DNA from: Flavobacteriaceae bacterium
GTDB taxonomy: Bacteria > Bacteroidota > Bacteroidia > Flavobacteriales > Flavobacteriaceae
Direction of reading: 5' to 3'
DNA length: 55,341 nucleotides
Assembly: GCA_002719315.1 (NCBI GenBank)
Contig: PBHD01000001.1
Coordinates: forward strand, 53,439 to 108,779
A model generated the notes under the pieces. It did no database searches and was not told where the DNA came from. It was given only the letters and a program-made list of their open reading frames with translations. Positions 7,366 through 15,441 of the stretch are shown piece by piece. Position numbers and translations under genes: made by a program. Positions within the stretch are counted from its first letter, which is position 1, and each line of letters opens with the position of its first letter.

Positions 7366-7760
7366 AAAATGAAACGATAGAAGACAGTGCGTTACGCTGT
7401 TTATTTTGGAAGGATGAAATTCTTCAACTCCTTTACTGGATGCATGGTGAAGGTATGGGTAGTGAAATAAGTTTACCCCAAATGCTTCCTTTTTTGAATA
7501 CATCTTATCAAAATTTGGAGTATCATCTAAATAAAATAACGAATTCAGGATTATTACTAACGTTGGAGAAAAACGGAATCACTCATTATAAGTTTTCCGA
7601 GTCTGGTATGAAAGAAGGGGGACGAAAATTTTCCGAAGCTTTTCAAGGGATGCAAAAAGCGGGACACGGAGAGTGTGGTCCTGATTGCGAATTTTGTTAT
7701 GGTGCCGACGGTGTTAAGCTTGAAAACTGTGTCCATAACTGTGCTAATAGTTCCCACTAA
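7362..7760 (+). CDS. Cysteine-rich winged-helix-like protein
   Basis: A 132-residue protein whose start overlaps the previous stop by four bases (ATGA). Residues 10-80 read like a winged helix: SLPQMLPFLNTSYQNLEYHLNKITNSGLL then a wing (LEKNGITHYKFSESG), similar to ArsR/MarR-type folds. The C-terminus is a cysteine cluster: C105-x3-C109-x2-C112, then C123-x3-C127 with nearby histidines, probably a metal site. It could be a metal-responsive regulator, or a metallochaperone standing in for HypA, whose zinc finger is also cysteine-based; hypA is absent here. I do not recognise a named family. Confidence 0.65.
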   Translation: MKNETIEDSALRCLFWKDEILQLLYWMHGEGMGSEISLPQMLPFLNTSYQNLEYHLNKITNSGLLLTLEKNGITHYKFSESGMKEGGRKFSEAFQGMQKAGHGECGPDCEFCYGADGVKLENCVHNCANSSH

Positions 7761-8053
7761 TGAAACCTGTTCTATTCAATAACATCGAATTCAAAGAAAT
7801 TATGGAGTATGTGCAGGAACTAGTTAAGCAAACTGAAAAAATTCCGGATAAAGAAACTCAGGAGCTAACAGCTGAGATATTGAAGTATTATGATTTATTA
7901 CATCGTGAACCACTTTCAAGAATTCTTAAAGCCATTGAAAGTAGTTACCCTGATTTAAAAGATGCATTAAAGTTAGATTATACTATAAATAAACTATTAG
8001 AACTTTATGACTTTGAAAATTCTAACTCAAAAAGTATTTCAAAAAAAAGCTAG
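7760..8053 (+). CDS. Small helical protein of hydrogenase operon
   Basis: A 97-residue, entirely helical, acidic protein, overlapping the previous stop by one base. The pattern VQELVKQTEKIPDKETQELTAEIL...LLELYDF resembles, from memory, the N-terminal helical domain of the NifU-like proteins in actinobacterial-type (group 1h/2a) hydrogenase operons, here as a stand-alone protein without a NifU cysteine domain. That likeness is inference. If correct, it argues for a shared assembly or electron-transfer partner across high-affinity hydrogenases. Function unknown. Confidence 0.6.
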   Translation: MKPVLFNNIEFKEIMEYVQELVKQTEKIPDKETQELTAEILKYYDLLHREPLSRILKAIESSYPDLKDALKLDYTINKLLELYDFENSNSKSISKKS

Positions 8054-8864
8054 CTTCTCACTTATTTTATTAATTGGTATCCTTAACATTAAATGCAAAG
8101 GTGATCATAAAAAAAGTAACTTTGAGACACAAACAGGGCCTTTCATTTCCAATTTTAGCGAAGCTGATAAATTAGTAGATAAAACTATTATTCATTCTGG
8201 TGGAATGAAAAATTGGACATCTAAAAAAAGTTTGTCCTATATGAAAACGATTCATAGTTATGATTCTTTAGGGACTCTAATTCGTAGTGTAAATCAATCA
8301 CATAAATATCAATTAAAACCTTTTTTCAAAGCAAATATAAGTTGGGAGCAAAATGGAAAAAAACATGAGATAATAAATAATGGCAATCAATCATGGAAAT
8401 TGGTCGATGGAAAAATACAGTTAGATGAAACTTCCGTTAATAGTGCTTGGAACTCTTCATATGGTTCTCATTATATTTTGAGTATGCCATTTAAATTTAA
8501 AGATCCTGGAACTATAATACGCTATGAAGGCTTAGATACCCTATTAAATAATAGAATAGTGCATAAACTTAGGATAGATTACGAAAAGGGAGCTGGAAGT
8601 TCCGGAGGAATGCACACATGGTATTATTTTTTGAATAAGGAGACCTATCAATTTGAGGCAACCTTTTTAGACTATGGTGAGGGATACTCTTATACAGATT
8701 ACGAAACCTTTGTTAAAATTGATGATATTCTGCTAACAAAGGAAAGAAAACTTTATTCTTCTAATAAAAACATGGAGTTAAAGTATCTTAAAACCCAATT
8801 TAAGAATTTAAATTTTGAATTTGATTTAAAATTACCTGAAGAATTATTTAAAGTTAACAATTAG
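8007..8864 (+). CDS. Periplasmic lipoprotein-like protein (LolA-fold/DUF6503-like), hydrogenase-linked
   Basis: A 285-residue protein whose start overlaps the 97-residue gene by 47 bases. An N-terminal hydrophobic stretch (FSLILLIGILNIKC) ends at a cysteine, compatible with a lipoprotein signal although the lipobox is not canonical. The mature part is beta-rich, with GGMKNWTSKKSLSY, LSMPFKFKDPG and repeated aromatic strands, resembling LolA-like or DUF6503-type periplasmic domains. It is clearly related to the protein at 9457 (GGLDTWNGIKN, FSMPFKLKD). Its role is unknown; it may carry lipid or metal, or help position the complex. Confidence 0.65.
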   Translation: MTLKILTQKVFQKKASFSLILLIGILNIKCKGDHKKSNFETQTGPFISNFSEADKLVDKTIIHSGGMKNWTSKKSLSYMKTIHSYDSLGTLIRSVNQSHKYQLKPFFKANISWEQNGKKHEIINNGNQSWKLVDGKIQLDETSVNSAWNSSYGSHYILSMPFKFKDPGTIIRYEGLDTLLNNRIVHKLRIDYEKGAGSSGGMHTWYYFLNKETYQFEATFLDYGEGYSYTDYETFVKIDDILLTKERKLYSSNKNMELKYLKTQFKNLNFEFDLKLPEELFKVNN

Positions 8865-8869
8865 ATCTT

Positions 8870-9391
8870 TTGGTTGCTATTATAAAAAAAATCCTAATTG
8901 CAGGAGTTGGAAATGAATTAAAGCAAGATGATGCATTTGGTATCGAATTCGTCAAAAAATTCCAAAATATTGTTTCACATTTGAGTCGTATTATTGTAAT
9001 GGAGGTTGGTATAGGAGGTATTCATTTGGTACAAGAATTGCATGCGCAATATGATATTTTGATTTTAGTAGATTCCGTAGCGTGGGGAAAGGAAGCTGGA
9101 CATATTTACTTCCGAGAAATGGAAAAAGTTTCTGATATTGAGAAAATGCCAGTTTTTGAAAAAAGAACATTTCTTGCGGATATGCATTATACCAATCCTA
9201 TTAGAGCATTGATGTTAGCAAAGGCATTAAAGGTATTGCCTAAAGAAGTATATATCTTGGGTTGTGAAGCTGCAAAACATGATGATTTTGCAATTGGAAT
9301 GACGGATGTGGTTGAAAATGCAATACCTAAAGCGATCATTCTATTGAAAAATTGGTTGATTACAAAAAAGTTAGCATCCTTTAATGAGTAA
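8870..9391 (+). CDS. [NiFe]-hydrogenase maturation peptidase (HyaD/HupD family)
   Basis: An endopeptidase that trims the C-terminal extension of the large subunit once nickel is inserted; 173 residues from a TTG start. The Ni-sensing residues are all present: the loop GVGNELKQDDAFG (the Asp pair), the VDSVAWG aspartate near residue 68, and the MHYTNP histidine near residue 105. That makes it the likely active enzyme, in contrast to the degenerate homologue at 6805. It sits six bases after the lipoprotein-like gene. The substrate is almost certainly the large subunit at 4950. Confidence 0.88.
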   Translation: MVAIIKKILIAGVGNELKQDDAFGIEFVKKFQNIVSHLSRIIVMEVGIGGIHLVQELHAQYDILILVDSVAWGKEAGHIYFREMEKVSDIEKMPVFEKRTFLADMHYTNPIRALMLAKALKVLPKEVYILGCEAAKHDDFAIGMTDVVENAIPKAIILLKNWLITKKLASFNE

Positions 9392-9456
9392 ATACAATTA
9401 AAAATAATGAATATTAAGTGTAAATTTTGTAAATTGTAGTATACAAACAAAATATT

Positions 9457-10440
9457 ATGAATCATTACATTAAGTCAGCTAAAAGCTCAAAACAAATTCA
9501 GAAAGATTCGAAGAAAAAAACTCCTTGGTGGTTTTATCTAAATGTAAAAGATTTGGTGAACCCCATTAAAATTAGACGTTTGCAAATATTGTCTTTTGGT
9601 GCATTATTATTTGTGCTAGTTATTGGAGGAATTTATACATGGGAAAACTATCTAAGGGAGCCTACTGGAGCTGAGTTTGTTGATGAGATTGTTAATGCAG
9701 CTGGTGGTCTTGATACATGGAATGGAATTAAAAACGGACAATTTACTCGAACTCATAATTTATATGATGATACAGGAAAATTATTAAAGGTCACTAAAGA
9801 GACCTTTTACTTCAAAAGAGGTAAAGAAGGCTTAAAATTACAAGTGAAATCTGTTGGAAGTGACAAAATTGAAGTAATTTTAGGAAAGGATGCTGAAGGT
9901 TTTTGGGCGACAAAAGATAATGTATCAGTTGACCCAAGAGAGGCAGCTGATCATAAGGGAATGATGTGCGATTCTAAATTTTGTGAGCCTGATTGTTCTA
10001 TGTCAATGGCATTCTTTAGATTTTCAATGCCTTTTAAATTAAAAGATAATGGAGTGCATGCTAGTATAGCTTCAACAGGATTCAATATTGCTGAATTAAA
10101 TTTGTTGGAAAGTTCTGAAAAAGAACCAACATTACTCGATATATCTTATGACCCTGAAGTAGGAAAGGATAAATGGAGATTTTATATAGATCCTCAAGAT
10201 AAATTAATTCACAAAGTTGAATATTATAATAAATCTGATAACGAAGAGATTCGTCCTGAAGAAATTTATTGGACTGATCACAAAACCGTTGATGGCATTA
10301 CTTTTAGCCACCGTTGGATTAGGTATTGGCCTAATGGTAAGGTTATGGATGAATATATTTATTCAGACGTTAATTTAGATGATAAATTGTCTGATGAATT
10401 TTTTATTAGAAAAATTCCCTCAGAAATTGCACTTAGATAA
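9457..10440 (+). CDS. Membrane-anchored periplasmic protein related to the 8007 product
   Basis: A 327-residue protein with a cytoplasmic basic N-terminus, a single transmembrane helix at about residues 43-63 and a periplasmic domain. The domain shares GG-x2-x-W, TG(K)LLKV-like and SMPFKLKD segments with the protein at 8007, so the two are paralogues. It has a distinct cysteine trio, C171-x4-C176-x3-C180 (CDSKFCEPDC), absent from its paralogue, which could bind metal or be redox active. It is the last gene of the rightward operon; its stop is two bases from the stop of the convergent CooC-like gene. Function unknown. Confidence 0.65.
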   Translation: MNHYIKSAKSSKQIQKDSKKKTPWWFYLNVKDLVNPIKIRRLQILSFGALLFVLVIGGIYTWENYLREPTGAEFVDEIVNAAGGLDTWNGIKNGQFTRTHNLYDDTGKLLKVTKETFYFKRGKEGLKLQVKSVGSDKIEVILGKDAEGFWATKDNVSVDPREAADHKGMMCDSKFCEPDCSMSMAFFRFSMPFKLKDNGVHASIASTGFNIAELNLLESSEKEPTLLDISYDPEVGKDKWRFYIDPQDKLIHKVEYYNKSDNEEIRPEEIYWTDHKTVDGITFSHRWIRYWPNGKVMDEYIYSDVNLDDKLSDEFFIRKIPSEIALR

Positions 10441-10442
10441 AT

Positions 10443-11219
10443 TTAAGATAGGCCTGTTAAAATAGAATCACGCAATTTTTCTATGGCTTTTACAAATTTG
10501 GCTTCAGGGTTATAATCCATCACTGATTTTCCTATTAAGTCTGCCGCCATTACTTCTTTGTCAAATGGAACGAATACTGCAATTGGAAGGTTAATTTTAG
10601 CACAATACTCCCTTATTGCCATTTCATCCTCTTTGGTCTGTGCCTTATTGGCAATCGCCTCTACTTGACCAATACCCAATTGCTTTGCCATTTCGGCAAA
10701 TCGGGAGGCAGCTTCTAAAGACCTATAATAAGGCTCAACAACGGTATAGATTTTATCTACATATTTAGACGTTCCTCGTTTCATATGCTCTAAAGATGCC
10801 TCTGTATCTAAGATCATAATTTGCCCTTTTTCAGAGGTTAGAGCTGAATTTACCAATTCACGAACCACGGTATGTGAACCGCACATGCAACCTGTCCCTG
10901 CCTTTTCAGGTTTACCAATCATAAGTAAGGTTACATTTTCTGTTGCCCTTTGTCCATAGGTTTCTAATACTTCTTGAAAAGGAATTTTTACCTGAAATTT
11001 CCATTTACCATCTCCTATCTCTACTCTTTCGATGATGTCTGAGCTTAAATTTGGTGAACCTTCGTCTGACTTATCAATACCTAAAACAATGGAAAGGTTG
11101 GGATTAGGGTCACCATCAATTGCAAGAACTTTATCCCCTTTGGCTCCGAAAATCCGACAAAGTGTTCCACTAATTGTAGTTTTACCAACACCGCCTTTAC
11201 CTGTGATTGCTATTTTCAT
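10443..11219 (-). CDS. CooC-like nickel-insertion ATPase (SIMIBI P-loop)
   Basis: A 258-residue ATPase of the MinD/NifH-like (SIMIBI) family closest to CooC, which inserts nickel into CO dehydrogenase. The deviant P-loop GKGGVGKTT is at residues 7-15, the switch I aspartate lies in DGDPNP, and the CooC-type metal-binding pair C111-x-C113 is in GTGCMCGSHTVVREL. No CO dehydrogenase gene is in the window; the only nickel enzyme nearby is the hydrogenase. Since hypB, the usual GTPase for nickel insertion, is also absent, this protein is the best candidate to replace it. It is the last gene of the leftward hyp operon. Confidence 0.85.
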   Translation of the reverse strand: MKIAITGKGGVGKTTISGTLCRIFGAKGDKVLAIDGDPNPNLSIVLGIDKSDEGSPNLSSDIIERVEIGDGKWKFQVKIPFQEVLETYGQRATENVTLLMIGKPEKAGTGCMCGSHTVVRELVNSALTSEKGQIMILDTEASLEHMKRGTSKYVDKIYTVVEPYYRSLEAASRFAEMAKQLGIGQVEAIANKAQTKEDEMAIREYCAKINLPIAVFVPFDKEVMAADLIGKSVMDYNPEAKFVKAIEKLRDSILTGLS

Positions 11220-11240
11220 TATAATCTTAATTTAACATTA

Positions 11241-11498
11241 TTATTCATCATCAGGCTTAATTTCATCAAGTTCATCCGTTCCAAGAAGAAAATCCATTGT
11301 GCGTTTTGCCTCTTCCTCATCAACAACACTCATCGCTACGCCCACATGGACTAAGACATAATCACCTTCTTTAGCCTCAGGAACCAGTCCTAAATTGATT
11401 TTTTTTATAATCCCATCAAATGAAACCTTGCCTATTTTGAATACACTTCCTCTAGTATCATCAAAGCCAATAATTTTTCCTGGTACTGCTAAACACAT
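11241..11498 (-). CDS. hypC: Hydrogenase maturation chaperone HypC
   Basis: An 85-residue HypC/HybG/HupF chaperone that carries the Fe(CN)2CO unit with HypD and delivers it to the large subunit. The N-terminal MCLAVPGK has the essential cysteine right after the initiator Met, followed by the OB-fold beta barrel and the GDYVLVHVGVAM segment typical of the family. It sits 11 bases downstream of the TetR gene in the leftward operon, so a regulator and a TonB receptor separate it from hypE and hypD. Confidence 0.95.
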   Translation of the reverse strand: MCLAVPGKIIGFDDTRGSVFKIGKVSFDGIIKKINLGLVPEAKEGDYVLVHVGVAMSVVDEEEAKRTMDFLLGTDELDEIKPDDE

Positions 11499-11509
11499 AT
11501 AGTCTAAGT

Positions 11510-12190
11510 TTAAATAAATTTACGAAAATCCAGATAAAGGGATTCATCTAGATAAAATTTTTGTTGTAGTTGTGGAAGAATTAAGGCTTCAAATTCCATC
11601 CAGCCAGATTTTGTGAGCAGGGGAATCAAATGATTCCAAATGAATTTTTTGAATTCATATGATTCATTCAACTCATGGTGTTTTTTATCGCGCACTTGTC
11701 TTTGGGTGAGCCAGAAAGTAATAATCAACCAAATTGATTCAGCTGTACGAAAGTATTGTTTATCTGATTTTTCAGGTTTTATAATATCTTTATCAGAATT
11801 AAGTCTTATCCATTCCTCTATTTGAAGAATCATTTTTTCCAAATAGGCTAAACGTTTTGTGTGTATTTTTGGATAAGCTCTTTTCATTTCTAGTAGGTCA
11901 AGGAAATAAAAGGAATATTGATTAAGTATAAAAAAATAGCGTGTCAAATGATTATCAAAATCAATTAAGGAAGGAAAATTTTGATCAATAGATAACAATA
12001 ACTCCAATTCATTACCCAATTCTTTATCTATGGCTTGTATGATAGCTTTTTTGCTGCAGTAATGGTAAGCAAGATTTCCCACACTAATATTAGATTCATC
12101 AGCAATATGCTGCAAACGAACATTAACTAACCCTTTTTTGTTAAAAAGATTGATGGCTGAATTTAATATTTTTTGTTTCGTATTTGTCAT
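11510..12190 (-). CDS. TetR/AcrR-family transcriptional regulator
   Basis: A 226-residue regulator. The N-terminal helix-turn-helix is clear: KQKILNSAINLFNKKGL followed by LQHIADESNISVGNLAYHYCSKKAII, matching the TetR DNA-binding domain. The rest is a helical ligand-binding domain with many aromatics. It lies between the TonB receptor, seven bases upstream, and hypC, inside the hyp operon. It could control the island's operons or the receptor, and the ligand might be a metal chelate or fatty acid. Neither ligand nor operator is shown by the sequence. Confidence 0.85.
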   Translation of the reverse strand: MTNTKQKILNSAINLFNKKGLVNVRLQHIADESNISVGNLAYHYCSKKAIIQAIDKELGNELELLLSIDQNFPSLIDFDNHLTRYFFILNQYSFYFLDLLEMKRAYPKIHTKRLAYLEKMILQIEEWIRLNSDKDIIKPEKSDKQYFRTAESIWLIITFWLTQRQVRDKKHHELNESYEFKKFIWNHLIPLLTKSGWMEFEALILPQLQQKFYLDESLYLDFRKFI

Positions 12191-12197
12191 TATTCAT

Positions 12198-14318
12198 TTA
12201 ATTATTACCTGCAATACCAAGTCGAATAATAAGTTGCGCATTAATGCTACGACCTGGTGCAAAAAAACGTGTTTGATTTCCTGGAGTCCCTCTAAATACA
12301 TGACTTTGATATTCTTTATCTGTTAGATTTTCAGTCGATAAAACAAACGTTGTATATGGAGATTTTGGAAAGACATTATGAAGATTAATTCCAACACTAA
12401 TATTAAACAAAGAATAAGCATCGGTCTCCCTTTCGGTAGGAGCTGGCCTGTCTTGTTTTGACGTAAAAATTCCCTCAGCACGTCCGAAAAAAGTGTTATT
12501 TAAACTTCTAATTTGAACAGCAAATATATTTTGATTCGCCGGTATAAATGCTAAGTCATCATCTGTTATTTCATTTTTTCCTCTGATATAAGATCCTGTC
12601 CAGGAGATATTAGATAATGCTCGAATAGAATAGCTTAACTGATACTCAAAACCTATAATTTTTGCTTTTCCGACAGCTTGATTTTGTACGGCAGGTGTTC
12701 CTTGGAAATCGACGGTAACTGGTACATATAGATTATTTAAGAAGTTTTGATAAAAATTAGCATTTAACTTAAGTTTTTGACCCTTATAAGCATATCCTAA
12801 TTCATAAAAAACTCCTTCTTCAGGTTTCAAATCAGGGTTGGGAATAACTCCATCGGCAAAATTATATTTCGAAAATAAATCAGGTCCTCTAAAGGAATTC
12901 GCTAAATTGATAGAAAAATCTGATTTTTTTGAAGCGTGAATTTTAGCTCCTATATTACCAGTCAAGGCACTATTGTTGTCAAAAACGTTATCGTCATTAT
13001 ATAAATCGGCTATCTCAGTGATAAAAAATGGTCCACGCTCAATTTCATTTATTATATTGTCAAAACGTAAGGCAATTAGCAAATCAAAAATTTCACTTAC
13101 TTTCCATTCTTCAACAGCAAAAATGCCTACAGATGTTGCATCACTATCTGGTTGTATTTGTCCTGAAGGAGGTGTCACTTTGTTAACCTGAACTCCCTTG
13201 GGATTAAAAATATCGACAATCAATTCTCTCTTAGTCCCAAAACGATGTTCCTTAAGATAATCTAAACCTAAAGTTAATTTGGAGTTTTTAGATAAGCGAA
13301 GTGCAGTAAAGGCTTTCAAACCTCCAAAATTGACATCCACATCTAGATTGACATCAATTACACGGTTGTTATTCATAGTATTTTGAAAGAATACATTAGT
13401 AACCTGATCGATATGAAGGCGTTGTTGTTTTGCATATGCACTAAAACCTATTTCCTCAACTATATTGGATATTTTTTTACCACTATAATTAAGGTTATAA
13501 CCCGTCTGTTCATCTGGTGAAAATAAACGCACCCTCATTGGTGGACCAGGTGCACCAAGTCCTCCTGGAAATCCGACATTATCATTTTTAAAGTACTTAC
13601 CACTAAACTCAAAGCGATGATTTTCGAGTGGAGAATAACCTATATTCCAATCAAAATAATTAGATTCAAATTGACTATTGGGAACTTCTCCACCTGGTGT
13701 ATTTGTATTATTTGCATTTCTAATACCCCCTCCTATCAAAAAGTCAAAACCATTTCCTCTTCCTTCTAGTTCGAGTCTTCCTCTAGAGTAGGAATTAACA
13801 GATTGATAACCTCCATAAAGACTAGTTCCTATTTTAAAATCTTTGCCGTATCCATTTTCTGCTTTTCTAGTAATTACATTAACAAGTCCACTCACAGCGT
13901 CACTTCCCCAGAATGCAGAGGCCGGTCCTTTAATTACTTCAACTCTTTCGATTTGCCAATGATCAATAAGAGAATAACTCCTTATACGCCCTCCTACAAA
14001 TGAATTACCATCAATTAAAATAGGTGCTCTTTCTCTTGACAAACCTCTGATTATTGGTGTACTTGTAATACCTCCATCATTCTGTATAGCAATGCCAGGT
14101 ATATACCTTAAAATTTCTGTAGCAGATGTTGGTTGATTTTCAACAATTTCCCTGCGCTGTACCAAGGATATGTTGACAGGTAAATTCTTAAGAGTTGCTG
14201 AAGATCGTAGTGCGGTAATTTCAACCTTATTTAATTTTATAGTATCCTGAACTTTTTGTTGTGCATAATTAAAAGTTTGTAAAATCAATAAAAATATTAA
14301 GTAATTAAATTTTTTCAT
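12198..14318 (-). CDS. TonB-dependent outer-membrane receptor, candidate nickel-chelate importer
   Basis: A 706-residue receptor with a signal peptide (residues 1-19, ending near NYAQQ), a short TonB box region, a plug domain (ILRYIPGIAIQNDGGI, PIIRGLSRERAPILIDG, IERVEVIKGPASAFWGSDAVSG) and a beta barrel ending in an aromatic-rich C-terminus. It lacks the N-terminal carboxypeptidase-like domain of SusC-type receptors. It is embedded in the hydrogenase maturation operon between hypE and the TetR gene. The operon builds a nickel enzyme, so nickel-chelate uptake is a reasonable guess, but iron or cobalamin cannot be excluded. Confidence 0.9.
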   Translation of the reverse strand: MKKFNYLIFLLILQTFNYAQQKVQDTIKLNKVEITALRSSATLKNLPVNISLVQRREIVENQPTSATEILRYIPGIAIQNDGGITSTPIIRGLSRERAPILIDGNSFVGGRIRSYSLIDHWQIERVEVIKGPASAFWGSDAVSGLVNVITRKAENGYGKDFKIGTSLYGGYQSVNSYSRGRLELEGRGNGFDFLIGGGIRNANNTNTPGGEVPNSQFESNYFDWNIGYSPLENHRFEFSGKYFKNDNVGFPGGLGAPGPPMRVRLFSPDEQTGYNLNYSGKKISNIVEEIGFSAYAKQQRLHIDQVTNVFFQNTMNNNRVIDVNLDVDVNFGGLKAFTALRLSKNSKLTLGLDYLKEHRFGTKRELIVDIFNPKGVQVNKVTPPSGQIQPDSDATSVGIFAVEEWKVSEIFDLLIALRFDNIINEIERGPFFITEIADLYNDDNVFDNNSALTGNIGAKIHASKKSDFSINLANSFRGPDLFSKYNFADGVIPNPDLKPEEGVFYELGYAYKGQKLKLNANFYQNFLNNLYVPVTVDFQGTPAVQNQAVGKAKIIGFEYQLSYSIRALSNISWTGSYIRGKNEITDDDLAFIPANQNIFAVQIRSLNNTFFGRAEGIFTSKQDRPAPTERETDAYSLFNISVGINLHNVFPKSPYTTFVLSTENLTDKEYQSHVFRGTPGNQTRFFAPGRSINAQLIIRLGIAGNN

Positions 14319-14362
14319 TTTAAGGACTTTAATAATTGTTAATTAATATTTATTTAAATATT

Positions 14363-15421
14363 TTAACAAATCCGTGGTAATTGTTCTCCAGCCAACATAT
14401 TTACAATTCGTTTGCCACTAATGCTACTGGTTAATACGACCTGTCTTGGATGGCTCTCAGTAATCTCTCCTATTATAGATGCGTTCTTGCCATAGTCCAT
14501 GCTTTTAAGCTTTTTGACAAATTTTTCAGAAATTCGTGAATCTACTACGGCGATAAAAACACCTTCATTCGCAACATACAAGGGATCTAAACCAAGAATT
14601 TCGCATAGTGCATTTACTTCATTTTGTATAGGTATTTGTTTTTGTGATATTTTAACTCCATGGTTTCTGTCCCTAGCAATCTCATTTAAGACTGTTGCTA
14701 TGCCACCTCGTGTCGGATCTTTAAGTAAATGAATATCTTTCCCAAATTCATCTAATAGTTTTGAGACAACATGATTCAAACCACGAGTATCACTTTTTAC
14801 TGCAGTTTCAAACTCAAGTCCTTCCCTAACTGACATTATGGCTACTCCATGGGTAGCAATCGTGTCACTTACAATGATTTTATCTCCAGCTTTAACGTTA
14901 TTAATTGAAATTTGAGCGTGCTCGTGCACTTTTCCAACGCCACTAGTATTTATAAAGATTTTATCTCCTTTTCCCTTTTCAACAACTTTGGTATCACCAG
15001 TCACTATCTTAACATTGGTTTTATCAGCAGCCGATTTGATACCGATTAGAATTTTCCAGAACTCGTTCATTTTTAAGCCTTCTTCTATTATAAAACTTAA
15101 GGAAAGATATTGTGGGATAGCTCCGCACATGGCTAAATCATTTACGGTACCATTCACCGCCAATTCGCCAATATTACTATCTGGAAAGAAAATAGGTGAT
15201 ATTACAAAACTATCCGTAGTAAATGCTGTTTGGCTATCTAACTTCAATACTGCCCCATCATGTCGTTCTCGTAAATAATCGTTGTCAAAAAGATGAAAAA
15301 CGCCTGAATCCAATAATTTGTTTGTCAAAAGACCACCACTACCATGACCCAGGGTTATAACATCAAAATCCAATTTAGGCATTGGGCATTGTAATTTTAT
15401 TTTCAAATTTCTTTCAGACAT
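14363..15421 (-). CDS. hypE: Hydrogenase maturation protein HypE
   Basis: A 352-residue AIR-synthase-fold protein that dehydrates the C-terminal thiocarboxamide to thiocyanate, the source of the active-site cyanide. The conserved ending PRIC, with the modified C-terminal cysteine, is intact. Also visible are HGSGG near the N-terminus, FTTDSFV, NGTVNDLAMCGA, and KDPTRGGIATVLNEIA. It works with HypF, encoded in the same operon. It lies 20 bases downstream of hypD. Confidence 0.96.
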   Translation of the reverse strand: MSERNLKIKLQCPMPKLDFDVITLGHGSGGLLTNKLLDSGVFHLFDNDYLRERHDGAVLKLDSQTAFTTDSFVISPIFFPDSNIGELAVNGTVNDLAMCGAIPQYLSLSFIIEEGLKMNEFWKILIGIKSAADKTNVKIVTGDTKVVEKGKGDKIFINTSGVGKVHEHAQISINNVKAGDKIIVSDTIATHGVAIMSVREGLEFETAVKSDTRGLNHVVSKLLDEFGKDIHLLKDPTRGGIATVLNEIARDRNHGVKISQKQIPIQNEVNALCEILGLDPLYVANEGVFIAVVDSRISEKFVKKLKSMDYGKNASIIGEITESHPRQVVLTSSISGKRIVNMLAGEQLPRIC

Positions 15422-15441
15422 TATTTAAAAATCTTATAAAA

